Assembly: GCA_017996395.1 (NCBI GenBank)
Contig: JAGOHA010000016.1
Location: 1 to 45,605 of the forward strand
DNA: 45,605 bases
Source of the DNA: Acidobacteriota bacterium
GTDB lineage: Bacteria > Acidobacteriota > JAAYUB01
Direction: 5' to 3'
In this document: positions 33,921-41,561 of the stretch, piece after piece
Layout: each line of letters starts with the position of its first letter
How positions within the stretch are numbered: the first letter of the stretch is position 1
Notes under the pieces: generated by a model
The model's database searches: none
What the model was told of the DNA's origin: nothing
The model's input: the letters and a program-made list of their open reading frames with translations, nothing else
Made by a program: the position numbers and the translations under genes

Positions 33921-35428
33921 CCCCCCATCCCATTCTCATCGACGGCGAACACCTCACCCTGGCGGACGTGTGTGACGCGGCCCGCCGCCGCCGCTCCGTG
34001 AACTGGCCCGCGGCGGTCCGCGGCAAAGTGGAGCGGGCGCGCGCCGTGGTGGACGCCTGCGTCGCCGAAGAACGGGTCGTCTACGGTATCACCACCGGCT
34101 TCGGCAAGCTCAGCCAGGTCCGGATCAGCGTGGACCAGCTCGAGGCGCTGCAAGCCAACCTGATCCGGTCCCACGCCGCCGGCACCGGTCGGTCGCTGAG
34201 CCCCGAGGAAACGCGTGCGGCGATGCTGATCCGCGCCAACGTGATGGCCAAGGGATTCTCAGGCGTCCGGCCCGTGGTGGTGGACACCCTGCTCAGCATG
34301 CTGGCCCGCGACATCCTGCCGGTGATCCCGGAGAAAGGGTCCGTCGGCGCCAGCGGCGATCTGGCCCCGTCGGCCCATCTGGCGCTGGTGCTCATGGGTG
34401 AAGGCGAAGCGCGGTACAAGGGCCGGGTGCTGCCCGGCGGCGAGGCGCTCCGCGAGGCCGGTATCGCCCCCGTGACGTTCCAGGCCAAGGAGGGTCTGGC
34501 GGTGCTCAACGGCACCCACTTCATGTCCGCCATCGGCTGCCTCCTGGCCGATGAGATCGATTACCTGCTCCGGATCGCCGCCGTGGTCGCCGCCATGACC
34601 ACCGACGCCCTCGTCGGCACCGACACGGCGTTCGACCCGCGCATCCAGGCCGTCCGGCCGCACCCGGGCCAGGTGCGGACCGCCGCGGAGATCGCCGCCC
34701 TCATGGCCGGCAGCGAAATCCGCCTCTCCCACCTGGACTGCGACAAGGTGCAGGACGCCTATTCGCTGCGCTGCATCCCCCAGGTGCACGGCGCGGTGCA
34801 GGACACCCTCGATCACGCCCGGGCCGTGCTGGCGCGCGAGATCAACGCGGCGACCGACAACCCGCTCGTCTTCGCCGCCGACACCGCGGTCCTGTCCGGC
34901 GGCAATTTCCATGGTGAACCGGTGGCCTTCGCCCTGGACTTCCTCGCCATCGCCGCCGCCGAACTGGCCGGCATCTCCGAGCGCCGCCTCGAGCGGCTGA
35001 TCAACCCGGACCTGAGCGGCCTGCCGGCGTTCCTCGCCCGCGAGCCGGGCCTGAACTCCGGTTTCATGATCGCCCAGCTCACCGCTGTGTCGCTGGTGGC
35101 CGAGAACAAGATCCTCGCCCATCCCGCCTCGGTGGACTCGCTGCCCACCAGCGCCAACAAGGAGGATCATGTCTCGCTGGGCATGACCGCGGCGCTCAAG
35201 CTGCGGCAGGTGACGGAGAACGTGCGCACCGTGCTGGCCATCGAGCTGCTCGCCGCCGCCCAGGCGCTGGAGTTCCGCCGCCCGCTGCGGTCGTCCGAGG
35301 CGCTGGAAGCCGTGCTGGGCACGCTGCGCGAGACGGTTTCCTTCATGGACCGCGACCGCAACCTGAGCATCGACATCGCCGCCGCCGCGCGGCTCATCGC
35401 CGACCGCGCCCTGCCCCTGCCCGTATAG
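33917..35428 (+). CDS. hutH: Histidine ammonia-lyase
   Basis: A 503-residue MIO-dependent lyase that releases ammonia from histidine to give urocanate. The MIO cofactor forms from Ala145-Ser146-Gly147 in GSVGASGDLAP. Other family motifs are YGITTGFGKL, NLIRSHAAGTGR, LNGTHFM, DNPLVF, GGNFHGEP and NKEDHVS. The length and the SHAAG motif fit histidine rather than phenylalanine lyases. It starts with GTG overlapping the preceding stop, so it is translated by coupling. No hutU, hutI or hutG accompanies it, which leaves its pathway open; tyrosine lyase activity is a remote alternative. Confidence 0.94.
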   Translation: MTPHPILIDGEHLTLADVCDAARRRRSVNWPAAVRGKVERARAVVDACVAEERVVYGITTGFGKLSQVRISVDQLEALQANLIRSHAAGTGRSLSPEETRAAMLIRANVMAKGFSGVRPVVVDTLLSMLARDILPVIPEKGSVGASGDLAPSAHLALVLMGEGEARYKGRVLPGGEALREAGIAPVTFQAKEGLAVLNGTHFMSAIGCLLADEIDYLLRIAAVVAAMTTDALVGTDTAFDPRIQAVRPHPGQVRTAAEIAALMAGSEIRLSHLDCDKVQDAYSLRCIPQVHGAVQDTLDHARAVLAREINAATDNPLVFAADTAVLSGGNFHGEPVAFALDFLAIAAAELAGISERRLERLINPDLSGLPAFLAREPGLNSGFMIAQLTAVSLVAENKILAHPASVDSLPTSANKEDHVSLGMTAALKLRQVTENVRTVLAIELLAAAQALEFRRPLRSSEALEAVLGTLRETVSFMDRDRNLSIDIAAAARLIADRALPLPV

Positions 35429-35521
35429 GCCCGTCGCAGCGGTAAGAGTCGGCACCACCGGGACCGCGGCTTGAAACCTCCGCGTCCGCGATCCATCTTA
35501 TCCGTGTGAAAGGAGCATGGC

Positions 35522-35908
35522 ATGGCCCTGTGGGAACTGACAATCCGAACCGATTTTTCAGCCGCGCACCAGTTGCGCCAATACCGGGGCAAGTGCGAGC
35601 GCCTGCACGGCCACAACTGGGAAGTGGAGATCACGGTGCGGTGCCGGGAGCTGGACGCGGCCGGGATCGGCATGGACTTCACCGAGCTGCGTGCGGCGGC
35701 CGACCGGGTGCTGGAGCAGCTGGACCACACCCTGCTCAACGAGCTGCCCGCATTCGCCACGGACAACCCCTCGGCCGAAAATGTCGCCCGCCACATCCAC
35801 CGCGAACTGGGGCGCCTCGTCAACACGGACCACTGCCGGGTCTGGCGGGTGACCGTGTTCGAGAGCCGCGGTTGCTCCGCCGCCTACCTGGAGGCGAGCG
35901 ATGGCTAG
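35522..35908 (+). CDS. queD: 6-carboxy-5,6,7,8-tetrahydropterin synthase
   Basis: A 128-residue QueD/PTPS-family enzyme that converts dihydroneopterin triphosphate to 6-carboxytetrahydropterin for queuosine and other 7-deazapurines. Zinc ligands His16, His29 and His31 and the catalytic Cys25 are in place (AAHQL, GKCERLHGHNW). LDHTLLNE and the Glu of FESRGC (Glu114) complete the active site. AAAGGAG precedes the ATG. It overlaps queC by eight bases, which supports QueD over an eukaryote-type pterin synthase role. Confidence 0.94.
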   Translation: MALWELTIRTDFSAAHQLRQYRGKCERLHGHNWEVEITVRCRELDAAGIGMDFTELRAAADRVLEQLDHTLLNELPAFATDNPSAENVARHIHRELGRLVNTDHCRVWRVTVFESRGCSAAYLEASDG

Positions 35909-36593
35909 GTACCGCGCCAGCGTCACCTGCGTGAGCGGCGGCATGGACAGCGCTGTCACCGCCTCCGAGGCGGCCCGGGATTCCGACGCCCTGTATTTCC
36001 TTCACGTCAACTACGGCCAGCGCACCGAGGCCAGGGAATTGGACTGCTTCCAGCGCCTCTGCGACCACTACGGCGTCCGGGAGCGGCTCGTCGCCGAGCT
36101 GCCCCACCTGGCCCGCATCGGCGGCTCGTCGCTCGTGGACGCACGCATCCCGGTGGAGCCCGCCGACCTGTCCCGCCGGCGCATCCCGTCCTCGTACGTG
36201 CCGTTCCGCAACGCCCAGATCCTGGCCGCCGCGGTGAGCTGGGCCGAGGCGCTCGGGGCGGAAGCCGTCTACTTCGGCGCCGTGGCCGAAGACGGTTCCG
36301 GCTACCCCGATTGCCGGCCCGAGTTCTACCGCGCGTTCCAGGAACTCGTCCGGACCGGCACCCGCCCCGAGACCCGTGTCGAGGTGGTCACGCCGGTGAT
36401 CCACCTGCGCAAGTCTGCGATCGTCCGGCGGGGGCTGGAGCTTGGGACGCCCTTCCAGTTCACCTGGTCGTGTTACAGCGACAGCGATGCCGCCTGCGGG
36501 CGCTGCGACAGTTGCGCCCTGCGCCTTCGGGGCTTCCGCGAGGCGGGGGCCGCCGACCCGATCCCGTACAAAAACGATGGTGCACTATTATAG
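35901..36593 (+). CDS. queC: 7-cyano-7-deazaguanine synthase
   Basis: A 230-residue QueC that makes preQ0 from 7-carboxy-7-deazaguanine, ATP and ammonia. The PP-loop is SGGMDSA at residues 12-18. The motif SSYVPFRNAQ and a C-terminal zinc site (Cys191, Cys199, Cys202, Cys205) are intact. It overlaps queD. QueE and QueF are not in this window, so whether preQ0 goes to queuosine or to DNA modification cannot be judged here. Confidence 0.95.
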   Translation: MARYRASVTCVSGGMDSAVTASEAARDSDALYFLHVNYGQRTEARELDCFQRLCDHYGVRERLVAELPHLARIGGSSLVDARIPVEPADLSRRRIPSSYVPFRNAQILAAAVSWAEALGAEAVYFGAVAEDGSGYPDCRPEFYRAFQELVRTGTRPETRVEVVTPVIHLRKSAIVRRGLELGTPFQFTWSCYSDSDAACGRCDSCALRLRGFREAGAADPIPYKNDGALL

Positions 36594-36601
36594 AGAGGTT
36601 G

Positions 36602-36607
36602 TATAAT
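36602..36607 (+). promoter_or_regulatory. -10 box for the exported TPR gene
   Basis: A perfect TATAAT lies 34 bases before the ATG at 36642, just after the queC stop. No clear -35 hexamer is seen. Confidence 0.45.
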
Positions 36608-36641
36608 GCCCAACTTGAGGACTGAGGATAAGGAGGATTCA

Positions 36642-37676
36642 ATGAAAGCGGTGAAAACCTTGCTGGCCGTGGCGCTTGTTGCGGTCTTCTGTCTGGCCGT
36701 CGGGAGCGTCAACCTCCAGGCCATCCCGACCTGGCTGATCAAGGGGAAGATCATCGACGCCACCACCAAGCAGCCCATCGAGGGCGTCGAGATCTCCTTG
36801 CGCGACAAGGCGATGAACCGGCTGTACTCGATGAAGACCAACAAGGAAGGCGAGTATCTGTACCGCCTGCCCCTCGGGCACTACCACATGAAGGTCAAGG
36901 TGAAGGGGTACATCCCGCAGGAATTTCCCGATATCGCCCACCCCCCCGTCGGTGACGAGCGGGTGGAAAATTTCGAGCTGCAGCCGGGTGAGGGCATCCT
37001 GGCTTCTGAATTGACCGCCGAACAGCGGGCCGAGATCGAGAAGCAGCGGGCGGAATTCGAGGCCAACAAGGATAAGATCGAGGAGATCAAGAAGGTCACC
37101 GGCGAGGTGAAGAAGCTGTTCGACGAGGGCATCCAGCTCAAGGACGCCGGCCAGTACGACGCGGCCATCGCCAAGCTGCAGGACGCCCTGGTCAAGGATC
37201 CCAACCAGCCCAACATCCTGGGCCACCTGGCCGACTGCTATTATGCCAAGGGCAGCCACGACCAGGCCATCGAAACCTACAACAAGGCGCTGGCGCTTAG
37301 CCCCTCCGACGCCAACATGCTCACCAACCTGGGCAACGCCTACGTCAAGAAAGGGATGATCCCCGAAGCCAAAGCCTCGTTCGAGAAGGCGATCCAGGCC
37401 GACCCGGCCCACTCCGACGTCAACTATTACAACGTGGGCGTGGTGATGGTCAACGCCGGCAAAAACGATGAGGCCATCGACGCCTTCAGCAAATGCCTCG
37501 CAGCCAACGCCAACTACTCCGCCGCCCACTATCAACTCGGCATGTGCCTCATCAACAAGGGCGACTACGCGGGCGCGGTCCAGTCGCTGGAGACCTACCT
37601 GAAGCTGGACCCCAGCGGCAGCTACGCCGCGATGGCCAAGCAGATGCTCCCGGAGTTGAAGAAGCTAGTTAAATAG
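36642..37676 (+). CDS. Exported protein with carboxypeptidase-regulatory-like domain and TPR repeats
   Basis: A 344-residue protein. A signal peptide (MKAVKTLLAVALVAVFCLAV) leads into an Ig-like CarboxypepD_reg domain (about residues 33-95: IKGKIIDATTKQPIEGVEIS, NKEGEYLYRLPLG). A charged coiled-coil segment (about 125-165) follows, then at least five TPR units up to the C-terminus, such as AKLQDALVKDPNQPNILGHL and AIETYNKALALSPSDANML. It is probably a periplasmic scaffold that binds other proteins. AAGGAGG eight bases before the ATG at 36642 rules out the earlier ATG at 36606, which lies in the -10 box. Its 3' end overlaps the convergent HEAT gene by 12 bases. The specific role is unknown. 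Confidence 0.83.
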   Translation: MKAVKTLLAVALVAVFCLAVGSVNLQAIPTWLIKGKIIDATTKQPIEGVEISLRDKAMNRLYSMKTNKEGEYLYRLPLGHYHMKVKVKGYIPQEFPDIAHPPVGDERVENFELQPGEGILASELTAEQRAEIEKQRAEFEANKDKIEEIKKVTGEVKKLFDEGIQLKDAGQYDAAIAKLQDALVKDPNQPNILGHLADCYYAKGSHDQAIETYNKALALSPSDANMLTNLGNAYVKKGMIPEAKASFEKAIQADPAHSDVNYYNVGVVMVNAGKNDEAIDAFSKCLAANANYSAAHYQLGMCLINKGDYAGAVQSLETYLKLDPSGSYAAMAKQMLPELKKLVK

Positions 37677-38366
37677 GGCGGCCGCGCGCCGGCAGCCCAC
37701 ATCGGCCAGACTTTCCAGCGCCCCGATGAGGGCGTCCTGAACATAAAGGTTGCTGTCCCGGAAACGGGCCAGCAACCTTTCAAATATTTCCCCCGGAATT
37801 TCATTGGGCCGGTTGAAGAATGCGCCGGCGATCGCGGAGATGGCCTGCGCCCGGAAGCAGAAATCCGGGTGCTCCATCAGCGTCGCCAGCTCATCCAGCG
37901 CCCGGCGTCCGCCCTGCTGGGCGATGAGGCCCAGCACGTCGATGATGATCAGCCGCCGTTTGCGTCGGAAGGTGTCAGCGGGGATCTCACGACGGAACAG
38001 CCGCATCAGGCCCGGCGTGGCGTCGTCGTTGCCGATCTCACCGATGGCGTCGAGCACCGCGGTCTGGAGTCGCTGGGAGCCGGCGCCCCGCCGGATGGCC
38101 GGGTGACTGATCTTGCGCAGGAGCCACGGGATCGCCGCCGGGTCGCCCAGGGCGGCCAGTCCGCAGACAGCCATTTCCTCGCGGGTCCGCTCGCCGCATG
38201 TCAGCAGCTTACGGAGCACGGGCAGGGCCCGGCAGTCCTTGGCCACGCCGAGCTGCGGGAGCAGCTCGTAGCAATCGGCCAGGCGGCCGCGGCGGAGCAA
38301 CTGCGCGCAATCACCCGCGGCTTTCGCCGGGGATACCACCTGTCGGGATTTGCGCGGTCCGGTCAT
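37665..38366 (-). CDS. HEAT-repeat protein
   Basis: A 233-residue cytoplasmic protein of stacked helix pairs typical of HEAT repeats, e.g. ALPVLRKLLTCGERT, AVCGLAALGDPAAIPWLLRK, QTAVLDAIGEIGNDDATPGL and DALIGALESLADVGC. No signal peptide or catalytic motif is seen. HEAT proteins act as binding scaffolds. The ATG follows a GGTGGTGG stretch. It converges on the TPR gene and is preceded by the intergenic repeat patchwork. The partner is unknown. Confidence 0.75.
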   Translation of the reverse strand: MTGPRKSRQVVSPAKAAGDCAQLLRRGRLADCYELLPQLGVAKDCRALPVLRKLLTCGERTREEMAVCGLAALGDPAAIPWLLRKISHPAIRRGAGSQRLQTAVLDAIGEIGNDDATPGLMRLFRREIPADTFRRKRRLIIIDVLGLIAQQGGRRALDELATLMEHPDFCFRAQAISAIAGAFFNRPNEIPGEIFERLLARFRDSNLYVQDALIGALESLADVGCRRAAALFN

Positions 38367-38486
38367 GCCACCACCATTCTTCGAAATCCCAAGTATCTTA
38401 CGGACTGCACCCCAAACTTGTCAAGGATATCGGCCACGGTTGTTGAGAATTTTACATTGATAGCAGTTAGAGGGGAGGAGATAGGA

Positions 38487-38775
38487 GTGAACAGCGAACG
38501 GTAAACAGTAAACGGTGAATGGTGGTGGATTCGTGCTCGTAATTCGTAATCGTAATTCGTAATCGTACTCGTAATCGTGATCGTAATCGAGGCTCGAGGC
38601 TCGTTCTCGTAACGCGGACATCGGACTTCGGACATCGGAATTCGGACCTGGGACCTGGGTTCTGGGCCCTTGTTCACATAACTCAGATCCTCGTCACGAC
38701 TCACCCATTCACCTATTCACCAATTAACCGTTTCCCTTCTACCCATTCACCCATTCAACCCGTTCCCCTATTCAC
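38487..38775. repeat. Intergenic patchwork of short-period repeats
   Basis: Four adjacent blocks each use a different short unit: GAACGGTAAACAG-like (38487-38526), TCGTAAT-like with CGAGGCT units (38532-38612), CGGACATCGGACTT-like followed by ACCTGGG units (38613-38670), and ACCCATTCACC-like (38700-38775). Units drift between copies and block boundaries are abrupt. The last block includes the stop codon of the exported protein at 38768. The rest of the gap (38367-38486) holds no gene. The unit structure is not that of a CRISPR array. Confidence 0.75.
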
Positions 38776-39625
38776 CGCCTCCCCCAATCGCTTCCTCTGC
38801 GACAAACAGCCGCCTTGCGGCCGCGAGGCCGCAGCGCTGGTAGCGATGGTAGGCCCGGGCCGCGCGTTCGCGGATCGCCGCTGCGCTCTCCCCCGCGATC
38901 CAGCCCGCCACCGCCGCTTCCAGGACGTACGCCTCGGGCGCCAGCAGGCCGGTGGTCCAAAGGCGCGCTGTCGCGCCGGCCCGTCGCAGCGGTTCGCGGA
39001 AATAGCCGCGGCTGGCGCAGGCCAGCACCATCGCCTCGCGCTGACGCGCATCCCGCCGCTGCGGCGGATCGACGCGGAAATCCATGAGTCCGTTGTGGCC
39101 CACGTACACGACCAGCCCGGCGCCGCCGCCCGGCAACAGCGCCACCGGCGCCCCTCTGTCGGCGACGGTGACGGCCGCGACGGGAGCTCCGGCCGCCGCG
39201 GCCAGGAAGTCCTCCACCGCCTGCCGGATGGCCGCGCCGCGGTAGGCGTCGGCCACCAGCCAGACGGGTTCGCGTGCGTGGCGGAACACCTGCCGCTCCA
39301 GCACCGGCCCGCCGGGCGGGGCCGGCGCGGCGACGCGGCGCCAGTCCGGGCTCCGCTCGAGGAACGTGCGGACCCCATAGCGGGCGCCCCAGTACAGGTT
39401 GCGGACCGGATCGTCGCCGTCGCCCAGCGCCGCCGGGACGGGGACGATGCCCTGGCTCCGGTTGTCGCACAGGGCCACAAAGACGTGGATGGTCCGGAAT
39501 TGGGGCACCGGGAGCCGGGGCGAACTCGCCCCGGCGGAGTGGCCCGCCAGATGAATCAGGACAAGGGCCGCCAGCAGAACCCGGCCGACGGTCCGCCGGC
39601 AATCATGGATGAAGCATCGGCACAT
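38768..39625 (-). CDS. Exported conserved-looking protein with a possible caspase-like His/Cys pair
   Basis: A 285-residue protein. Residues 1-32 form a signal peptide (RTVGRVLLAALVLIHLAG core). The mature part starts with HVFVALCDNRSQGIVPVPAA and has DDPVRNLYWGARYGVRTF, which look like strongly conserved blocks though I cannot name the family. Two hydrophobic strands end in VGHNG (His177) and LACASRG (Cys203), an arrangement like the dyad of clan CD peptidases (caspases, gingipains), although those usually have HG. A catalytic role is therefore only a hypothesis. The ATG at 39625 begins the signal peptide; the longer frame upstream is antisense to the TPR gene. Confidence 0.7.
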   Translation of the reverse strand: MCRCFIHDCRRTVGRVLLAALVLIHLAGHSAGASSPRLPVPQFRTIHVFVALCDNRSQGIVPVPAALGDGDDPVRNLYWGARYGVRTFLERSPDWRRVAAPAPPGGPVLERQVFRHAREPVWLVADAYRGAAIRQAVEDFLAAAAGAPVAAVTVADRGAPVALLPGGGAGLVVYVGHNGLMDFRVDPPQRRDARQREAMVLACASRGYFREPLRRAGATARLWTTGLLAPEAYVLEAAVAGWIAGESAAAIRERAARAYHRYQRCGLAAARRLFVAEEAIGGGGE

Positions 39626-39659
39626 AGCACGTCGGTCCTTTAGGAGCGCCGGCGGATCC

Positions 39660-40391
39660 TCAACGGGATTCGGAGCAACCGGCCGATTCCGCAAGCTCTG
39701 TGCGGAGCGTCGCCTCCAGCCATCGGATCGAAGCGTCGGCGGAGTCCAGCGCCTGAGCACGCCGGACAATGTGCAGCGCCTCGGTGCTCCGGCCCAGGCG
39801 CCGCAGCGCGGCGGCCTGTTCGTACAGGGCCCAGGACTGGCACGCCCCTTCCGCTTCGGCCGCCTGGGCGAAGCACGCCGCCGCCGCCGCATCGTCGCCG
39901 AGTTCGGCGTGGGCGCGGCCCTTTTCCATCAGGGTGCGGAAACGGTCCTCCCAGCCCAGGTTCAGCGCGTCCTCGAAGTTGCCGATCGCGAGTTCCAGCT
40001 CGCCCTTCCACAGGTGGTTCGTACCCATGGCGGCGAAGGCCTCGGCGCAGAAATTGTCCATCCGCAGCATCTGTCGGCAGGCGGTAAAACCCTGTTCGAC
40101 CCCCGCCTCGTCAATCCGGAGCTGCTCCAGTGCTCGCGCCGCCTCCCCACCGCCCCAATGGGGATCCTGGGCCAGCACCCGCGCGAAGCACCGCCGGGCC
40201 TGCGCCAGCCGCTTCTTCCTGAGGTGGATCCGCCCCAGCCGGGAGATGCTCAGCAGGTCTTCCGGCTCCAGTTCCAGCGCCCGTTCCCAGCACTCCTGCG
40301 CCGCGTCGCTCACGCCTTCCCGCTCCCAGCGCTCGGCCTCGGCCCGCCATCCGGCTGCGGTTCCCTGCGGTGCCGTCACGGCTGCCTCCAT
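39660..40391 (-). CDS. Cytoplasmic TPR-repeat protein
   Basis: A 243-residue protein with tandem TPR helices: AQECWERALELEPEDLLSIS, RLGRIHLRKKRLAQARRCFA, GNFEDALNLGWEDRFRTLME and AAAACFAQAAEAEG. No signal peptide or membrane segment is visible. The ATG at 40391 lacks a strong ribosome site, so the start is uncertain; the upstream extension to 41504 is the shadow of the ferredoxin gene. It may be co-transcribed with the exported protein, 34 bases downstream. The function is unknown. Confidence 0.7.
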   Translation of the reverse strand: MEAAVTAPQGTAAGWRAEAERWEREGVSDAAQECWERALELEPEDLLSISRLGRIHLRKKRLAQARRCFARVLAQDPHWGGGEAARALEQLRIDEAGVEQGFTACRQMLRMDNFCAEAFAAMGTNHLWKGELELAIGNFEDALNLGWEDRFRTLMEKGRAHAELGDDAAAAACFAQAAEAEGACQSWALYEQAAALRRLGRSTEALHIVRRAQALDSADASIRWLEATLRTELAESAGCSESR

Positions 40392-40570
40392 CCATTCAAG
40401 CGGGTGTGTCGTCGCTTCCCATTGTACTCGAAATGACGAAGAAGCGACCCATCCAAACACGCGGCCCGCCACCCGCATCGGTGTGAAAGCGGGTTGGATG
40501 AGACCGCCATGCCGGATCACGGCATGTGCCCACGGATTAAAAATTGAAGGACAACCACATCTGGAATCTA

Positions 40571-40576
40571 TATAAT
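40571..40576 (+). promoter_or_regulatory. -10 box for the electron-transfer operon
   Basis: A perfect TATAAT (within TATATAAT) lies 34 bases before the ferredoxin ATG. A TTGAAG at 40544-40549 is 21 bases away, too far for a normal -35. Confidence 0.5.
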
Positions 40577-40610
40577 GAAGTTTCCATTTTCGCATCGGAA
40601 GGAGGTCCTG

Positions 40611-41561
40611 ATGGAGTTCAGCCGTCGATCTCTGATGAAGTGGAGCGTCGGCGCCGCCGCCGGCCTGGCCGCCACCCCTCTGGCTGCAGCGGAATCCACC
40701 GAGCCGCCGGCCAAAACAGACGAGGCGGCGCCGGATTACGCCGGCGTGCTCGTGGACACCACCCTCTGCATCGGCTGCCGCAAGTGCGAGGAGGCGTGCA
40801 ACCGGCGGAACCATCTCCCGCGCACCGCGCTGAACTTCGCCGACCGCGATGTGCTCCGGACCTTCCGGCGGCCGTCGGAGAACGCCTTCACCGTGGTGAA
40901 CCAGTTCCACGGCAGCCCCTCCCCGGACCAGGCGGGGCTGCCCCAGACCTACGTGAAGGCCCAGTGCATGCACTGCCTGTACCCCTCCTGCGTGTCCGCC
41001 TGCATCGTGGGGGCCCTCACCAAGTCGGACGACGGCGCGGTGGTCTACAATCCCACGATCTGCCTGGGCTGCCGCTACTGCCAGGTCGCCTGCCCGTTCG
41101 AGGTGCCGGCGTTCGAGTTCAACGAGCCGCTCCAGCCGCGGGTCCGCAAGTGCGAGTTCTGCACCGACCAGGCCCGCGGCACCGGAGCCGATCCCGCCTG
41201 CGCCAGCGCCTGCCCCACCGAGGCTCTCGTGTTCGGTCACCGGGCGGAGCTGGTGGCCCTGGCCCGGGAGCGGATCAAGCGGCGGCCCGACCGCTACGTC
41301 GTCCACATCTACGGCGAACACGAGGTGGGCGGCACCGCCTGGCTGTACCTGGTGGGCCGGCCGGTGACGGAAATCGGAATGCTGGACCTGCCCGAGAAGC
41401 CGCCGCCGGAGCGGACCGAGGCCATCCAGCACGGCATCTTCAAGTACGGCCTGCTGCCCGTCGCGTTCTACGGCCTGCTCTCCGGCATCATGTGGTTCAA
41501 CCACCGCAAGGAGCAGCCGCCGGATGGCTCGGCGCCCGGCGCCGAAGGGGGTGAGCGATGA
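40611..41561 (+). CDS. Tat-exported four-cluster ferredoxin, HybA-like
   Basis: A 316-residue periplasmic iron-sulfur protein. The N-terminus carries a twin-arginine signal (SRRSLMKW then AAAGLAATPLAAA). Four [4Fe-4S] Cys groups follow: CIGCRKCEEAC, CMHCLYPSCVSAC, CLGCRYCQVAC, and CEFC with CASAC. A C-terminal membrane segment (LLPVAFYGLLSGIMWF) anchors it. HybA-type proteins pass electrons between a catalytic subunit and an NrfD/HybB quinone protein. AAGGAGGT precedes the ATG at 40611; the ATG at 40575 is inside the promoter. The gene overlaps the NrfD-cytochrome fusion by four bases, so the two form a complex. Confidence 0.93.
   Translation: MEFSRRSLMKWSVGAAAGLAATPLAAAESTEPPAKTDEAAPDYAGVLVDTTLCIGCRKCEEACNRRNHLPRTALNFADRDVLRTFRRPSENAFTVVNQFHGSPSPDQAGLPQTYVKAQCMHCLYPSCVSACIVGALTKSDDGAVVYNPTICLGCRYCQVACPFEVPAFEFNEPLQPRVRKCEFCTDQARGTGADPACASACPTEALVFGHRAELVALARERIKRRPDRYVVHIYGEHEVGGTAWLYLVGRPVTEIGMLDLPEKPPPERTEAIQHGIFKYGLLPVAFYGLLSGIMWFNHRKEQPPDGSAPGAEGGER

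Noticed and set aside
35429..35521. preQ1 riboswitch before queD
   Set aside because: No preQ1 aptamer-like hairpin with an A-rich tail could be found in these 93 bases.
38363..38704. A 113-codon minus-strand frame through the repeat patchwork
   Set aside because: The openness follows from the repeat units; there is no ribosome site, and the translation simply mirrors the repeats.
38487..38775. Possible CRISPR array
   Set aside because: Units are under 15 bases, degenerate, and have no unique spacers of regular length; no cas genes are near.
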